Positions 43,162-52,584 of a stretch of DNA of 64,000 nucleotides are shown here, piece after piece (the stretch's first letter is position 1; the number at the start of each line of letters is the position of its first letter). Both the position numbers and the translations under genes were made by a program. A model generated the notes under the pieces. The model was not told the DNA's origin. It did not search any database and saw only the letters and a list, made by a program, of their open reading frames with translations. Source of the stretch: UBA1660 sp964462035 (GTDB taxonomy: Bacteria; Myxococcota_A; Polyangia; Polyangiales; Houyiibacteriaceae); assembly GCA_964462035.1 (NCBI GenBank), contig CAYXAP010000041.1, positions 12,511-76,510 of the forward strand. The letters are read 5' to 3'.

Positions 43162-44520
43162 TCATTCGCCGACCGCGGCGCGCAACCGAGCATCGGCGGC
43201 AGCGATCGCGCTTCGGGCTCGCCAGACCGCGAGCTCCGCGGCGGCGAGACCCTGTTCGGCGGCGAGGAGCTCGGTGAGCACGGCGCGCCCGGCCTCGAGC
43301 TCGGCCGCGTAGGCCTCGTACGAGCGGCGCGCCGCGCGTTCGCGGGCCTCGGCGGCGGCGAGCCCCGCGCTCGCCGCCTCGAGCGAGGCGACGCTCTGGC
43401 GAACCTCGAGCCGGACCTGGTCGCTCGACCCTTCGAGGCGCGCCACGAGCGCTTCGCGCTGCGCTTCGGCGCGGCGACTCTCCCGGTTCGCTCGCGCCAC
43501 GGCGTTGGGCGACCAGCGCGCGAAGACGCCGAGCTCCCAGCTCCGCTGGAATCGATCCTCGGGCGGGACGACGTTGGCGTTCGGGTTGGCCACCTCGAAG
43601 GCGGCGTAGGTCCCGATGGAAGGCCAGCGGCCGCCACGCGCGGCTCGCGCGCTGGCATCCGTGGCCTCGATCCGCTGGCGGAGCGCTCGGATGGCAGGTC
43701 GAGCCGCGACGGCGCGCTCGACCAGCACGTCGACGGCGCGAGTCGACGACGCGCTGGGGACGTCGACCGCCCAGCGGGCCGGAGCGACGTCCATCCAGCT
43801 CGCGAGCGCCTCCGCCGCGACCCGAACGTCGGCCTCGGCGCGGGTGATGCGTGCGACGACCTCGGCGAGGTGGGCCTCGGCGTCGAGCACCGCGACCTCG
43901 CTCGCGAGTCCCGCAGACTGCATGGCGCGGAGGCGCTCGAGCTGCTCGTCGACGCGACGGCGGGACACCGCGGTGACCGCCTGGGCCGCTCGAGCGTCGG
44001 CGTAGGCGAGGTAGGCCAAGGTCGTCGCGAGCTCGACTTCGAGTCGGGCGGCGCCACCATCGTCGGAGGTGGCCTCCGCCTGCGCCTCGAGCGCTCGGAC
44101 CGTCGGCAGCACCCGCACGAAGGGGTCGGTGAACGAAGCCTCCACCTGTGCGCGGAAGCGAGTTCGGTTCCGCGGAACGTCGATCGTGATCGGACCGGCC
44201 GGGCCCTGGATGCTCCCATCGTCGAAGCCGCCGATTCGGGTGTAGGCCGCCTCGACCCGAGCGGTGGGGAAGAGGCCGACGCGCGCGACCGACGCCTCGG
44301 CGCGTGCGGCCGCGGAATCCGCTTCCGACGCGGCGAGGGAGGGCGCGGCGGTGAGCGCTCGGTCGACAGCCTCGTCGAGGGTCAGTCGCTCACCCTCCGC
44401 CAGGGCGATGGCGACCGAGGGCTCCGGCTGCGCGAACGCGAGGCGCGGTGCGATCAGCGCCAGTGCGAGCGCCAGCAGGAGCCAGAGGAGAGGGCGGAGG
44501 GGCGGGTATTCCGTGGCCAT
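43162..44520 (-). CDS. TolC-family outer-membrane efflux protein
   Basis: 452 residues. Signal peptide about 1-30 (ending LAFAQ). The mature protein is helical with two homologous halves. The OEP pattern is seen in LTLDEAVDRALTAAPSL, VGLFPTARVEAAY and WELGVFARWSPNAVARANRE. It forms the trimeric outer-membrane exit duct of tripartite pumps. It is the last gene of the hlyD-ABC-permease operon, 1 nt after the permease stop, so the pump is complete. Confidence 0.92.
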   Translation of the reverse strand: MATEYPPLRPLLWLLLALALALIAPRLAFAQPEPSVAIALAEGERLTLDEAVDRALTAAPSLAASEADSAAARAEASVARVGLFPTARVEAAYTRIGGFDDGSIQGPAGPITIDVPRNRTRFRAQVEASFTDPFVRVLPTVRALEAQAEATSDDGGAARLEVELATTLAYLAYADARAAQAVTAVSRRRVDEQLERLRAMQSAGLASEVAVLDAEAHLAEVVARITRAEADVRVAAEALASWMDVAPARWAVDVPSASSTRAVDVLVERAVAARPAIRALRQRIEATDASARAARGGRWPSIGTYAAFEVANPNANVVPPEDRFQRSWELGVFARWSPNAVARANRESRRAEAQREALVARLEGSSDQVRLEVRQSVASLEAASAGLAAAEARERAARRSYEAYAAELEAGRAVLTELLAAEQGLAAAELAVWRARSAIAAADARLRAAVGE

Positions 44521-44521
44521 G

Positions 44522-45601
44522 TCAGCTCTTCGTCTTGCGGAAGGAGAGAACGGACGCCGACAGGAGGGTGACGGCGCAGAGGATCAGCGCGCCGAGCTCC
44601 GGGCCCAGCTCCGAGAGCGAGGCCCCTCGAAAGAGCAGCGCGCGGGTGAGGAACGCGAAGTGCCGCAGCGGGTTCACCCAGGTCAGCACCTGGAGCCACT
44701 CGGGCATCGCGCGGAGCGAGGTGAGCACCCCGCTCAGGAGGATCGCGGGGAGCATGACCAGGAAGCCGGTCATGAACGCCTGCTGCTGGTTGCGGCTGAG
44801 GGTCGAGACCAGCAACCCGAGCGAGAGGGTGGAGACCAGGTAGACGACCACCACGAGCGAGAGAGCGAGCAGCGAGCCCTCGACCGGTACGTCGAAGAAG
44901 CGAACGCCGACCACCATCGCGAGGGCGAAGTCGACGCAGCCGACCGCCGCGAAGGGAAGGAGCTTGCCCAGCAGGAGCGTGGACCGGGAGATCGGCGTGA
45001 CCAGGACCTGCTCGAGGGTCCCGGTCTCGGACTCTCGGGCCAGGCCCATGGCCGCGACGATGGTGGTGATGAGGAGCAAGAGGATCCCGGCGATCGCCGG
45101 GACCATGTAGGGCGCGGTGTCGAGGCTCGGGTTGTAGAGGATGCGCGACGCGACGGGCGACGCGCTGACGTCGCCGAAGAACCCGCGCGCGGCGTTCGCG
45201 GCAGCCGTCCCGCGGTTCGGGTCGCTGCCGTCGTAGAGCACCTGCACTGGTTGGGGCTCGCCGCGGCCTCCCTGGCGCGCGAAGCCGTGCGGGATGATCA
45301 CGACCGCGGTGGCGAGGCCCTCCGTGAGCCGCTGCTCCGCTTCCCGTGGGCTGCTCGCGCGTCCGGCGTCGCGGAGGGTTCCCTCGGCGAGGAGCGACTC
45401 GACCCGGCGACGGCTCGCGCTCGTGTGGTCCTGGTCGACCACGACGGTGGCGATCGAGTCGACCTCGAAGTCGACGGCGAAGGTGAAGACGAGGAGCTGG
45501 ATGGTCGGCGCGATGAGGAGGAGCGCGAGCATTCGCCGGTCGCGGAGCGCCTGACGGACCTCCTTGAGCATCACCGCTCGAAGCTGCTGCCAGCGGCTCA
45601 C
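44522..45601 (-). CDS. ABC-2 type permease (second)
   Basis: 359 residues from GTG 45601. TM1 is at about 22-42 (LALLLIAPTIQLLVFTFAV), a large extracytoplasmic loop runs 45-170, then five TMs with the ABC-2 motif ETGTLEQVLVTPISRSTLLLGKLLPF and NPLRHFAFLTRALLFRG. YbhS/YbhR-like. GTGA overlap with the upstream permease gene. It should form a heterodimer with that permease in the inner membrane. Confidence 0.9.
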   Translation of the reverse strand: MSRWQQLRAVMLKEVRQALRDRRMLALLLIAPTIQLLVFTFAVDFEVDSIATVVVDQDHTSASRRRVESLLAEGTLRDAGRASSPREAEQRLTEGLATAVVIIPHGFARQGGRGEPQPVQVLYDGSDPNRGTAAANAARGFFGDVSASPVASRILYNPSLDTAPYMVPAIAGILLLLITTIVAAMGLARESETGTLEQVLVTPISRSTLLLGKLLPFAAVGCVDFALAMVVGVRFFDVPVEGSLLALSLVVVVYLVSTLSLGLLVSTLSRNQQQAFMTGFLVMLPAILLSGVLTSLRAMPEWLQVLTWVNPLRHFAFLTRALLFRGASLSELGPELGALILCAVTLLSASVLSFRKTKS

Positions 45602-46716
45602 GAGGCCTCCCGGGAAAAGCGCGCAGTCGCGAGGCCGAGGATGGCGACCGCGAAGATGGAGAGCGCGGCGAGCTCCGGCCAGAGGACCTCGAAACCATTG
45701 CCCCGGAGCAGGATCCCGCGGAGCACGTCGACGTAGTAGCGCGCCGGGACGATGTGGGTGATCCACTGCAGAGCCACCGGCATGTTCTCGATCGGGAAGA
45801 TGAAGCCGCTCAGGAGCATCGACGGCAGCATCGAGCTCATGGTCGCGACCTGCGTGGCGACCATCTGGCTCCCGGTCACGGTGGAGATCAGCAGCCCCTG
45901 GCCGAGCATGCCGAGCAGGAAGAGGAGCGAGGCGACGACGAGGGTGGGCACGCTCCCTCGGAGGGGGAGCTCGAAGACCAGGAAGCCGACGGCCAGGACC
46001 AGTGTGACCGCCAGCGCTCCCAGCCCGAGATAGGGCAGGAGCTTCCCGAGGATGACTTCCGCGCGACCGACCGGCGTCGCCAGGAGCTGGGCCATGCTGC
46101 CCTGCTCGATCTCGCGCGCGATGGTGAGCGCGGTCAGCAGCACCGCGATGATCGCGACCACGTACGCCGCGAGCCCCGGGACGATGAACCACGCGCTGAG
46201 GCCGGCAGGGTTGAAGACGCCGAGGAGCTCGAGCCGCGCACCACCGCCCTCGGGGAGCGGTCCGTCGATCAGCGAGATCAGCGCGCGAGCGCCGAGCGAA
46301 GCGCCCTTCCCCAGCAGCGCGTTGGCGGTGGACCCGTCACTGCCGTCGATGAGGAGCTGGACCTGGCGCTCGGGCACCGGCGTGGACGAGAAGGAAGCGG
46401 GGATCACGAGGATGGCGAGCACGTCGCCGCGTCGCACGTGGTCGTAGGCGTCCGACACCGAATCGGCGCGGTGATGGACGACCAGCTCTTCCGTCGCGGT
46501 GAGCCGGCGAACGAAGCGCTCGCTCTCCGCGCTCCGATCCTGATCGACGACCGCGATCGGGAGCTCATCGATGTCGAAGCTGATCGCGAATCCGAAGAGG
46601 AGGATCAGCCCGATGGGGACGACCAGCGCAAAGATGAGCGTGCGCGGATCGCGCCGTACGTGGAGCAGCTCCTTGTGGGCGACGGCGAGCAGCCGGGTGA
46701 GCGACGCGCGGATCAC
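45598..46716 (-). CDS. ABC-2 type permease (first)
   Basis: 372 residues from GTG 46716. TM1 at about 25-47 (LIFALVVPIGLILLFGFAI), loop with AVVDQDRS, then five TMs. ABC-2 motif EQGSMAQLLATPVGRAEVILGKLLPY and ITHIVPARYYVDVLRGILLRG. Clearly paralogous to the next permease. GTGA overlap with the upstream ATPase gene. Confidence 0.9.
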   Translation of the reverse strand: MIRASLTRLLAVAHKELLHVRRDPRTLIFALVVPIGLILLFGFAISFDIDELPIAVVDQDRSAESERFVRRLTATEELVVHHRADSVSDAYDHVRRGDVLAILVIPASFSSTPVPERQVQLLIDGSDGSTANALLGKGASLGARALISLIDGPLPEGGGARLELLGVFNPAGLSAWFIVPGLAAYVVAIIAVLLTALTIAREIEQGSMAQLLATPVGRAEVILGKLLPYLGLGALAVTLVLAVGFLVFELPLRGSVPTLVVASLLFLLGMLGQGLLISTVTGSQMVATQVATMSSMLPSMLLSGFIFPIENMPVALQWITHIVPARYYVDVLRGILLRGNGFEVLWPELAALSIFAVAILGLATARFSREAS

Positions 46717-47669
46717 GCTGGGGCCTCCGACGCGCCGAGCGGTCCGCCCTCGACCGTGGCGACGAAGACGTCTTCGAGTGTGGGCTCGATGCGCTCGATG
46801 GTCAGCGCGTGCGCGCCGCCGGCTCTCGCGGCTTCGCCGAGGCGCCGATCGATGGCCGGCGAGGGCTTCACGTCGCTGGCGAGGAGCACGTGGGCGCCGC
46901 GGCCGAAGATCTCCGCGGCGGCGACCTCCGGGAGCGCCCGCAGGGAGCTCAGGTCGGTGAGACCGGGGGCGGCCAGGCGCATGAGCGCGCCTGGGACGAA
47001 GGTCCGCTTGAGCTCGGCGGGAGTGTCGAGGGCGACGAGCCGACCCGCGACCATGATGCCGACGCGATCGCAGTACTCGGCCTCGTCCATGTAGTGCGTG
47101 GTCACGAAGATCGTGACCCCCTCCGCGGCGAGCTCCCGGATCAGAGACCAGAAGTCGCGGCGGGACGCGGGTCCGACCGCGGCCGTGGGCTCGTCGAGGA
47201 AGACGACGCGAGGCTCGTGGACGAGGGCGCACGCTAGCGCTACCCGCTGCTGGAGCCCGCCGGGGAGGTCGCCGGTCGAGTGACCGAGGAGCGGCGCCAG
47301 ATCGAGGCGATCGACGAGCGCATCGATGCGGGATCGCGCGCGACGACGAGCGAGGCCGTAGGCGCCGGCGAAGAACTCGAGGTTCGCCGCGACGCTCAGG
47401 TCCAGGTAGAGGCTGAAGCGCTGGCTCATGTAGCCGATGGAGCGCTTCACCGATTCGGGGTCGCGAGCGACGTCGTGGCCACCGATCCACGCCGAGCCCG
47501 CCGAGGGCGCCAGGAGCCCGCAGAGCATGCGGATGGTCGTGGACTTCCCCGCCCCGTTGGCGCCGAGGTATCCGAAGATCTCTCCCTCGCGCACCTCGAA
47601 GGTGACTCCGTCGACGGCGGTGAAGTCGCCGAAGCGTCGGATGAGATCCGTGACCTCGATGATGTTCAC
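46713..47669 (-). CDS. ABC transporter ATPase (second), partly degenerate
   Basis: 318 residues from GTG 47669. Walker A GANGAGKST and Walker B VVFLDEPT are intact. The signature is LPGGLQQR instead of LSGGQ-type, and the D-loop reads AVGP where Asp is usual (compare GVDP in the partner). H-loop TTHYMDE is present. It may have one weakened ATP site in a heterodimer with the first ATPase. A C-terminal regulatory extension is seen from 215. GTGA overlap with the preceding ATPase gene. Confidence 0.9.
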   Translation of the reverse strand: MNIIEVTDLIRRFGDFTAVDGVTFEVREGEIFGYLGANGAGKSTTIRMLCGLLAPSAGSAWIGGHDVARDPESVKRSIGYMSQRFSLYLDLSVAANLEFFAGAYGLARRRARSRIDALVDRLDLAPLLGHSTGDLPGGLQQRVALACALVHEPRVVFLDEPTAAVGPASRRDFWSLIRELAAEGVTIFVTTHYMDEAEYCDRVGIMVAGRLVALDTPAELKRTFVPGALMRLAAPGLTDLSSLRALPEVAAAEIFGRGAHVLLASDVKPSPAIDRRLGEAARAGGAHALTIERIEPTLEDVFVATVEGGPLGASEAPA

Positions 47670-48604
47670 GCGCTCGCCCTCCGCGGCTCGAGGAGCTCGC
47701 GCTCCGCGGCCGCCACCGCGGCCAAGAAGAGGTCTTCGAAGTCGGGCGCGGTCGGCTCGAGCCGCGCACCACCAACGGCGAGGCGCGCGGCGAGCCCATC
47801 GACCGACTCCGGCCGAACCACGGCTCGGAGCGTGGCACCCGCAGGGGACGCGGCGACCACGCCCACGGCGGACTCGAGCACCTCGTGAAGCCAGTCGCGG
47901 GCCGCGCCGGTCACCCGGAAGGTGCGCTCTGGCATGTCGTCGACGAGCGCGGCGGGCGTGCCGAGCGCGAGGAGGCGGCCCTGATGTACGAGGGCGACGC
48001 GATCGCAGCGCGAGGCCTCGTCCATGTAGGGCGTGGTGACCAGCACCGTCATCCCGCCGTCGAGGAAGTGGCCGAGCAGCGACCAGAGCTGCCGTCGGCT
48101 CACCGGATCGACGCCGTTGGTCGGTTCGTCCAGGAGGAGGACCTTTGGTTGGTGGAGGAGCGCGCACGCCAGCGCGAGCTTCTTGTACATGCCACCGGAG
48201 AGGGCGTTGGCGCGGCGGTCCGCGAAAGGCGCGAGGCGGGTGATGGCCAGCAGGCGCTCCCGACGCTCACGAAAGGTCGCTCGGTCGAGGCCGAAGAGCC
48301 GACCGAAGAAGGTGAGGTTCTCGTCGATCGAGAGGTCGCCGTAGAGGGCGTGCTGCTGCGGAACGAGACCGATGGAGCGCCGTTGCTCGCGCTCACGCGG
48401 GTCCCGGTCGAGGACGCGCACCTCGCCCGCAGTCGGGCGAAGCAGGCCGGCCAGCAGCCGGACGATGGTGCTCTTGCCCGCGCCGTCGGGACCGACGATC
48501 CCGAAGAGCTCGCCGGCGGCGATGGTGAGATCGACGCCCGCGACCGCGTCGATGCTCCCGTAGCGATGGCGGAGGTCCCGGGTGACGACGGTGGGGTCGC
48601 TCAT
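47666..48604 (-). CDS. ABC transporter ATPase (first)
   Basis: 312 residues from ATG 48604. Walker A GPDGAGKST, Q-loop VPQQHALY, signature LSGGMYKK, Walker B LLLDEPTNGVDP, H-loop TTPYMDE. C-terminal extension of about 90 residues. In E. coli YbhF or RbbA two such domains are fused; here they are separate, translationally coupled genes (ATGA with hlyD, GTGA with the next ATPase). Confidence 0.92.
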   Translation of the reverse strand: MSDPTVVTRDLRHRYGSIDAVAGVDLTIAAGELFGIVGPDGAGKSTIVRLLAGLLRPTAGEVRVLDRDPREREQRRSIGLVPQQHALYGDLSIDENLTFFGRLFGLDRATFRERRERLLAITRLAPFADRRANALSGGMYKKLALACALLHQPKVLLLDEPTNGVDPVSRRQLWSLLGHFLDGGMTVLVTTPYMDEASRCDRVALVHQGRLLALGTPAALVDDMPERTFRVTGAARDWLHEVLESAVGVVAASPAGATLRAVVRPESVDGLAARLAVGGARLEPTAPDFEDLFLAAVAAAERELLEPRRASA

Positions 48605-49632
48605 CGCTGAAGCCGGATCTCGATCGGCATGCCCGGGAGCAGCCGACCGCTCGAATCGTCGAGGGTGACCTCGACCGGATAGACCAGCCGGTCTCGGTCG
48701 GAGCGCGTCTGGACGTTGCGGGGGGTGTAGAGGGCCTCGACGGCCACCGTGGTGACGCGCCCGGTGAAACGCTCGTCGCCGAAGGCGTCCGCTCGGATCC
48801 CGACCGGGGCGCCGAGCTCTACGGCCGCGAGCCCGTCCGCGCTGACGTAGAGGGTGGCCTCGAGGCTCCGACGGTCGAGTAGGCGGAGGACCGGCTGGCC
48901 GGGGCTGACGAGCTCGCCGCGCTCGATGAAGACGGTCTCGACGACACCCGCGCGAGGCGCCCGGATGGTGCACTCCGCGAGGTCGAGCTCGAGGGACGCG
49001 AGCTTCGCTTCGAGCGCGGCGACACCGTGGCTGGCGGCCTCGGCCCGAGCTTCGGCGGCCTCTTCTTCGGCGCCGGATGCGCGAGCCTGCGCCTGGAGGG
49101 ATGCCGCGTCGCGCTCGGCAGCTTCGAGCTGGAGCGAGAGCTCGTCGACCGCGACCCGACTCTCGTCCCGCTGGGCTTCGGTGGCGAAGCGGCCCACCTG
49201 CGCCACGCGTCGGGCCGAGCGCTCCGCGGCTTCGCGTCGGGCCTCGAGTGCACGAGCTCTGGCTCTCGCCGCGCGCACCCGAGTGGTCGTGCCGTTCCGC
49301 TGCGCGCCGACGCCGCGGACCTGTGAGCTCGCCGCGCGAGCCTCGGCGCGGGCACGCTCGAGCTGCGCCACCAGCTCTTCGCGCGTGCGCTCGGTCGGGC
49401 CGCAGTCGAGGGTGGCGAGCACGGCGTCCGCCTCGACCGCGTCGCCTTCGTGCACCTCGAGCGTGAGCAGCCGGCCTCCCATCCGGGAGCCGAGGTCGAC
49501 CTCGGTGGCCTCGACCACGCTCGAGCTGAACGCGTCCGCATCGGCGACCGCGCGCGGCCAGAACCAGTACGCAGCGACCCCGCCTCCGACGAAGAGGAGA
49601 AGGGCCGCGATCCTCGGTGCCTTTCGTGACAT
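48601..49632 (-). CDS. HlyD-family periplasmic adaptor (membrane fusion protein)
   Basis: 343 residues from ATG 49632 (GAGG 8 nt upstream). N-terminal anchor about 8-25 (AALLLFVGGGVAAYWFW). Lipoyl halves flank a long Ala/Arg/Glu coiled coil (about 75-190): SSVVEATEVDLGSRMGGRLLTLEVHEGD and CTIRAPRAGVVETVFIERGELVSPGQ. Beta-barrel and GMPIEIRL follow. Resembles YbhG/YhiI. It links the inner-membrane ABC complex to TolC. First gene of the six-gene pump operon. Confidence 0.92.
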   Translation of the reverse strand: MSRKAPRIAALLLFVGGGVAAYWFWPRAVADADAFSSSVVEATEVDLGSRMGGRLLTLEVHEGDAVEADAVLATLDCGPTERTREELVAQLERARAEARAASSQVRGVGAQRNGTTTRVRAARARARALEARREAAERSARRVAQVGRFATEAQRDESRVAVDELSLQLEAAERDAASLQAQARASGAEEEAAEARAEAASHGVAALEAKLASLELDLAECTIRAPRAGVVETVFIERGELVSPGQPVLRLLDRRSLEATLYVSADGLAAVELGAPVGIRADAFGDERFTGRVTTVAVEALYTPRNVQTRSDRDRLVYPVEVTLDDSSGRLLPGMPIEIRLQR

Positions 49633-49694
49633 CGCCCATCCTCGTTTCAAGCACCGTGCCGACGGCTATCGGCGGTGTTCGCAGGGCCTCGAAC

Positions 49695-49742
49695 GTCCGA
49701 GGCGTTCGGAGCCTCGGACGCCGTGTCCGGAGGTCCGGACAC
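49695..49742. promoter_or_regulatory. Two adjacent dyads upstream of the efflux operon
   Basis: GTCCGAGGC/GCCTCGGAC (49695-49703, 49711-49719) and GTGTCCGG/CCGGACAC (49723-49730, 49735-49742) are perfect and share the TCCG half-site. They lie between the divergent hlyD (49632) and histidine kinase (49810) genes, so they are good operator candidates for the pump and/or kinase. Confidence 0.5.
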
Positions 49743-49809
49743 ATCGGTCCATGAGCGCTCGTCAGGTCACCGACGGTGGAGGGGCACGAATCGTGAAGGT
49801 CACGACGTC

Positions 49810-51168
49810 ATGGCTGGCCTCCTTCGACGCATCGCTCCTACTCTCTTCGTCATGGAGGGACCGAGCATCCCCGACAGAGAGGTCGAGCGTGCGACCCGCG
49901 ACCGCTTCGTCGATCTCTTCGTTCGGGTCCGGGTCTACGTCGCTCCCTTCGTGGCCACGATCGCCCTGCTCGCGGCGCTCGAAGGTCCACTCTGGCGGAC
50001 GGCGAGCCTGGTGAGCGCGATGGCGTTGGTGCTCTCGATCTCGATCGCCGAGAACCGGCACTACGTGCGCACCGGCGACCTCGCGCTCGGGGTGCCAGCC
50101 AACCTCTTCGCCCTGCACGTCGCGCAGGCGGCCGTAATCACCGGCACGGGCGGGCTCGTCTCGCCCCTGATGCCCGGAGTCATCGTCTTCGGCGTGGTTA
50201 CCGGTCTCTTCGGGCCCTTGGGCTTCAGCCGCTGGGTGCCGCTGCTCTTCCACATCCCATGGCTAGTGACGCTGGCCTGGATCCACGTCCATCACCCCCT
50301 CGACGGCTTCATCCCCAGCTACCTCGAGGGCTGGGTGGTCCTCGGCCGCGGGCCCGGACCTTGGATCGTTGCCGGCGTGTTCGGCGCGGCGACCCTCGGT
50401 GCGCCGCAGGCGGGCCGGAAGCTCCGGCTGGTGATCACGCGCGCCTATCACGATCTGTCGGCCGCTCGGGAGCGCGAGCTCGAGCTGCACCGAACGCAGC
50501 GCTCGGAGCTCGAAGCGCTGACGGGCGAGCTCGCCCATGACCTCAAGAACCCGCTCGCGAGCATGGTGGGGCTGGGCGCACTGCTGGACCGGGAGCTGGA
50601 GGGGGGCACACCGGCGAAGGCGCGTGACCACGTCCGAATCCTGCGGACCGAGGTCGACCGGATGCGGAAGGTGGTCGCAGAGCTCCTCGACTTCTCTCGG
50701 CCGGTCAGCCCGCTGGACCGAAAGGCCCACGACCTCGAGCCGCTGCTGCGCGAGATCGTCGCGCTCTACGAGGGGGCCTGCGCCGAGCGCGGCCTGACGA
50801 TCGAGCTGGTGTGCCGGGGCTCGACGGAGGCGGAGGTGGACAAGCGAAAGATCCGCACGGTGCTCGTCAACCTCGTGCAGAACGCGCTCGAGGCCAGCCC
50901 GGTGGATGGACGAGTAGCGATCGAGGTCGCCGGCAAGCGCGACCGGGTTTCCATCGCCGTGCGCGACTCGGGACCGGGGCTCGACCCCGAGATCGGCGAG
51001 CGCGTGCTCGAGCCGGGGGTCACGACGAAGGCGGAGGGTTCCGGACTGGGGCTGACGATCGCGCGAACGCTCGTGCACCAGCACGACGGGACGCTCGAGC
51101 TCTCCAACGACGATGGGTTGACGGTGACGGTGTCGCTACCGCGGCGGGAGCGGGGGTCGGCGGCCTAG
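49810..51168 (+). CDS. NtrB-like membrane sensor histidine kinase
   Basis: 452 residues from ATG 49810 (GAAGG upstream); ATG 49852 is possible. Six hydrophobic helices fill 40-200. HisKA with H243 in ELAHDLKNPLASM and HATPase with NLVQNALEAS, DSGPGLDPE and GSGLGLTIAR follow. This type usually pairs with NtrC-like regulators, and one lies at 41766, beyond the efflux operon. It is divergent from that operon and shares the dyad-rich promoter region, suggesting it may help to control it. Confidence 0.9.
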   Translation: MAGLLRRIAPTLFVMEGPSIPDREVERATRDRFVDLFVRVRVYVAPFVATIALLAALEGPLWRTASLVSAMALVLSISIAENRHYVRTGDLALGVPANLFALHVAQAAVITGTGGLVSPLMPGVIVFGVVTGLFGPLGFSRWVPLLFHIPWLVTLAWIHVHHPLDGFIPSYLEGWVVLGRGPGPWIVAGVFGAATLGAPQAGRKLRLVITRAYHDLSAARERELELHRTQRSELEALTGELAHDLKNPLASMVGLGALLDRELEGGTPAKARDHVRILRTEVDRMRKVVAELLDFSRPVSPLDRKAHDLEPLLREIVALYEGACAERGLTIELVCRGSTEAEVDKRKIRTVLVNLVQNALEASPVDGRVAIEVAGKRDRVSIAVRDSGPGLDPEIGERVLEPGVTTKAEGSGLGLTIARTLVHQHDGTLELSNDDGLTVTVSLPRRERGSAA

Positions 51169-51175
51169 GCGGCGC

Positions 51176-52525
51176 TCATAGACACTGGCAGGAGCCGCCG
51201 CCGCCGCTGGCGACGCAATCGCAGCGGCCGAGGCAGAAGCCGCAGTCCCCATCGATGGCTCGACAGCCGTCGCTTCCTTCGCAGGTGCCCGAGTTGCAGG
51301 TGTCGCCACCGGTGCACCCCAGTCCGTCGTCGCAGCTGTCACCCTCGGTGGCGCCGCTGTCACAGCTGCCATCCGCGCAGAGACCGGCGCAGATGTTCGA
51401 GGGATCGCAGGGCTGGTCGTCCGTGTCGAGGAAGCACGCCTCCATGGAGTCGCTCGGGCTCATCGCGCAGGCGCCGTCGGCACACAGGAACATCGTGGTG
51501 GTGACGCGCCGCTGGCCGCTCTGTGAGCACACGGTGCTGCCTATCATCGCCTCGCAGTCACCCATGGCGATCTCCAAGTCGGCGCAGGTGGTCCCGTCGG
51601 TGTCGCGCATGCAGTCGCGCACGTTGGTTCGCATCACGACTTCGCAGGCGCCGCTGACACACTCGCGAGCGGTGACCATCTGGCTCTGCGTCCCGACCTC
51701 GTCGCAGGTATCGGAGAAGTCACCGCAGACGCTCCAACCAGTCGCCATGGTCAGCCCACACGTCTCACCGTCGGTGTCGCGCTTGCACGCCTGCTCCTCC
51801 GGAGTCGTGGTGCCAACGCACTCGTTGGCCACGCACGCGAAGGTGGTGACCATGCGGGTCTGGGTGCCCGAGAGGCTGCAGACGTCGGCCGACTCGCAGG
51901 CGCCGAAGGCGGGCATGATGGGCGCGGGACAGTCGCTCTCGTCGATGCAGCCGACGCAGCGGGTCCCGTCGCACCTGGTCGTCCCTTCGCACGGGTTCCC
52001 CGCGTGCATGCAGGCGCCAGCGTCACAGACGTCGACGCCGTTGCAGAAGTCGCCGTCGTCGCAGGGGGTGTCGGTGAGTGGAACGGATACGCAGCCGCCG
52101 TCGTCGCAGCGGTCCTCGGTGCAGGGGTTGCCATCGTCACAGTCCTGGCAGGAACCGTCGCCACAACAGCTCTCCCCCTCCGCGCAGACGGTCTCGCCGA
52201 CGCAGGTCCCCTCCACGTCGCTGCACGCGCCCACCTCGCAGGTGGTGGGATCCCTCAACGCTTCCGCGCATTCGTCGGGATCGCAGGTCCCGAGGGGTCG
52301 ACAGCCGACACCCTCCACGCAGACCTCGCCGCCGGCGCAACGCGCGTCCATCGCCGTGACCACACACGCGCCATCGATGCAGAGGTTCTCGGTGCAGTCG
52401 ATGGAGTCGTCGCACTCGGTGCGACCGCTGCACTCCGTGCCTCCATCCTCGGGAGGCAACCCACCCGGGTCCACCGCACAAGCACCGACGCACGCCAGAG
52501 CGATCCAGCCGAGTCTCCTCACCAC
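51176..52525 (-). CDS. Cys-rich putative lipoprotein with repeats
   Basis: 449 residues. Signal ending CVGAC or IALAC, with a lipobox near residue 12-16. Cys content is about one in nine. Residues 60-200 are Dickkopf/EGF-like (DDGDFCNGVDVCDAGAC). Residues about 205-370 hold three roughly 50-residue repeats of pattern C-x6-9-C-x2-G-x-(Q/R)-x-(R/Q)-(M/V)-(V/T)...C...C...DTDG-x-x-C. The repeat recalls thrombospondin type 1 but is not a firm match. Probably surface-exposed. It ends just beyond the kinase stop. Confidence 0.8.
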   Translation of the reverse strand: MVRRLGWIALACVGACAVDPGGLPPEDGGTECSGRTECDDSIDCTENLCIDGACVVTAMDARCAGGEVCVEGVGCRPLGTCDPDECAEALRDPTTCEVGACSDVEGTCVGETVCAEGESCCGDGSCQDCDDGNPCTEDRCDDGGCVSVPLTDTPCDDGDFCNGVDVCDAGACMHAGNPCEGTTRCDGTRCVGCIDESDCPAPIMPAFGACESADVCSLSGTQTRMVTTFACVANECVGTTTPEEQACKRDTDGETCGLTMATGWSVCGDFSDTCDEVGTQSQMVTARECVSGACEVVMRTNVRDCMRDTDGTTCADLEIAMGDCEAMIGSTVCSQSGQRRVTTTMFLCADGACAMSPSDSMEACFLDTDDQPCDPSNICAGLCADGSCDSGATEGDSCDDGLGCTGGDTCNSGTCEGSDGCRAIDGDCGFCLGRCDCVASGGGGSCQCL

Positions 52526-52584
52526 CCCGAGACCCTAGCTCGCGACGGGCCGCGCGGCGAACACCGTTCGTCGATTCTCGCCGC

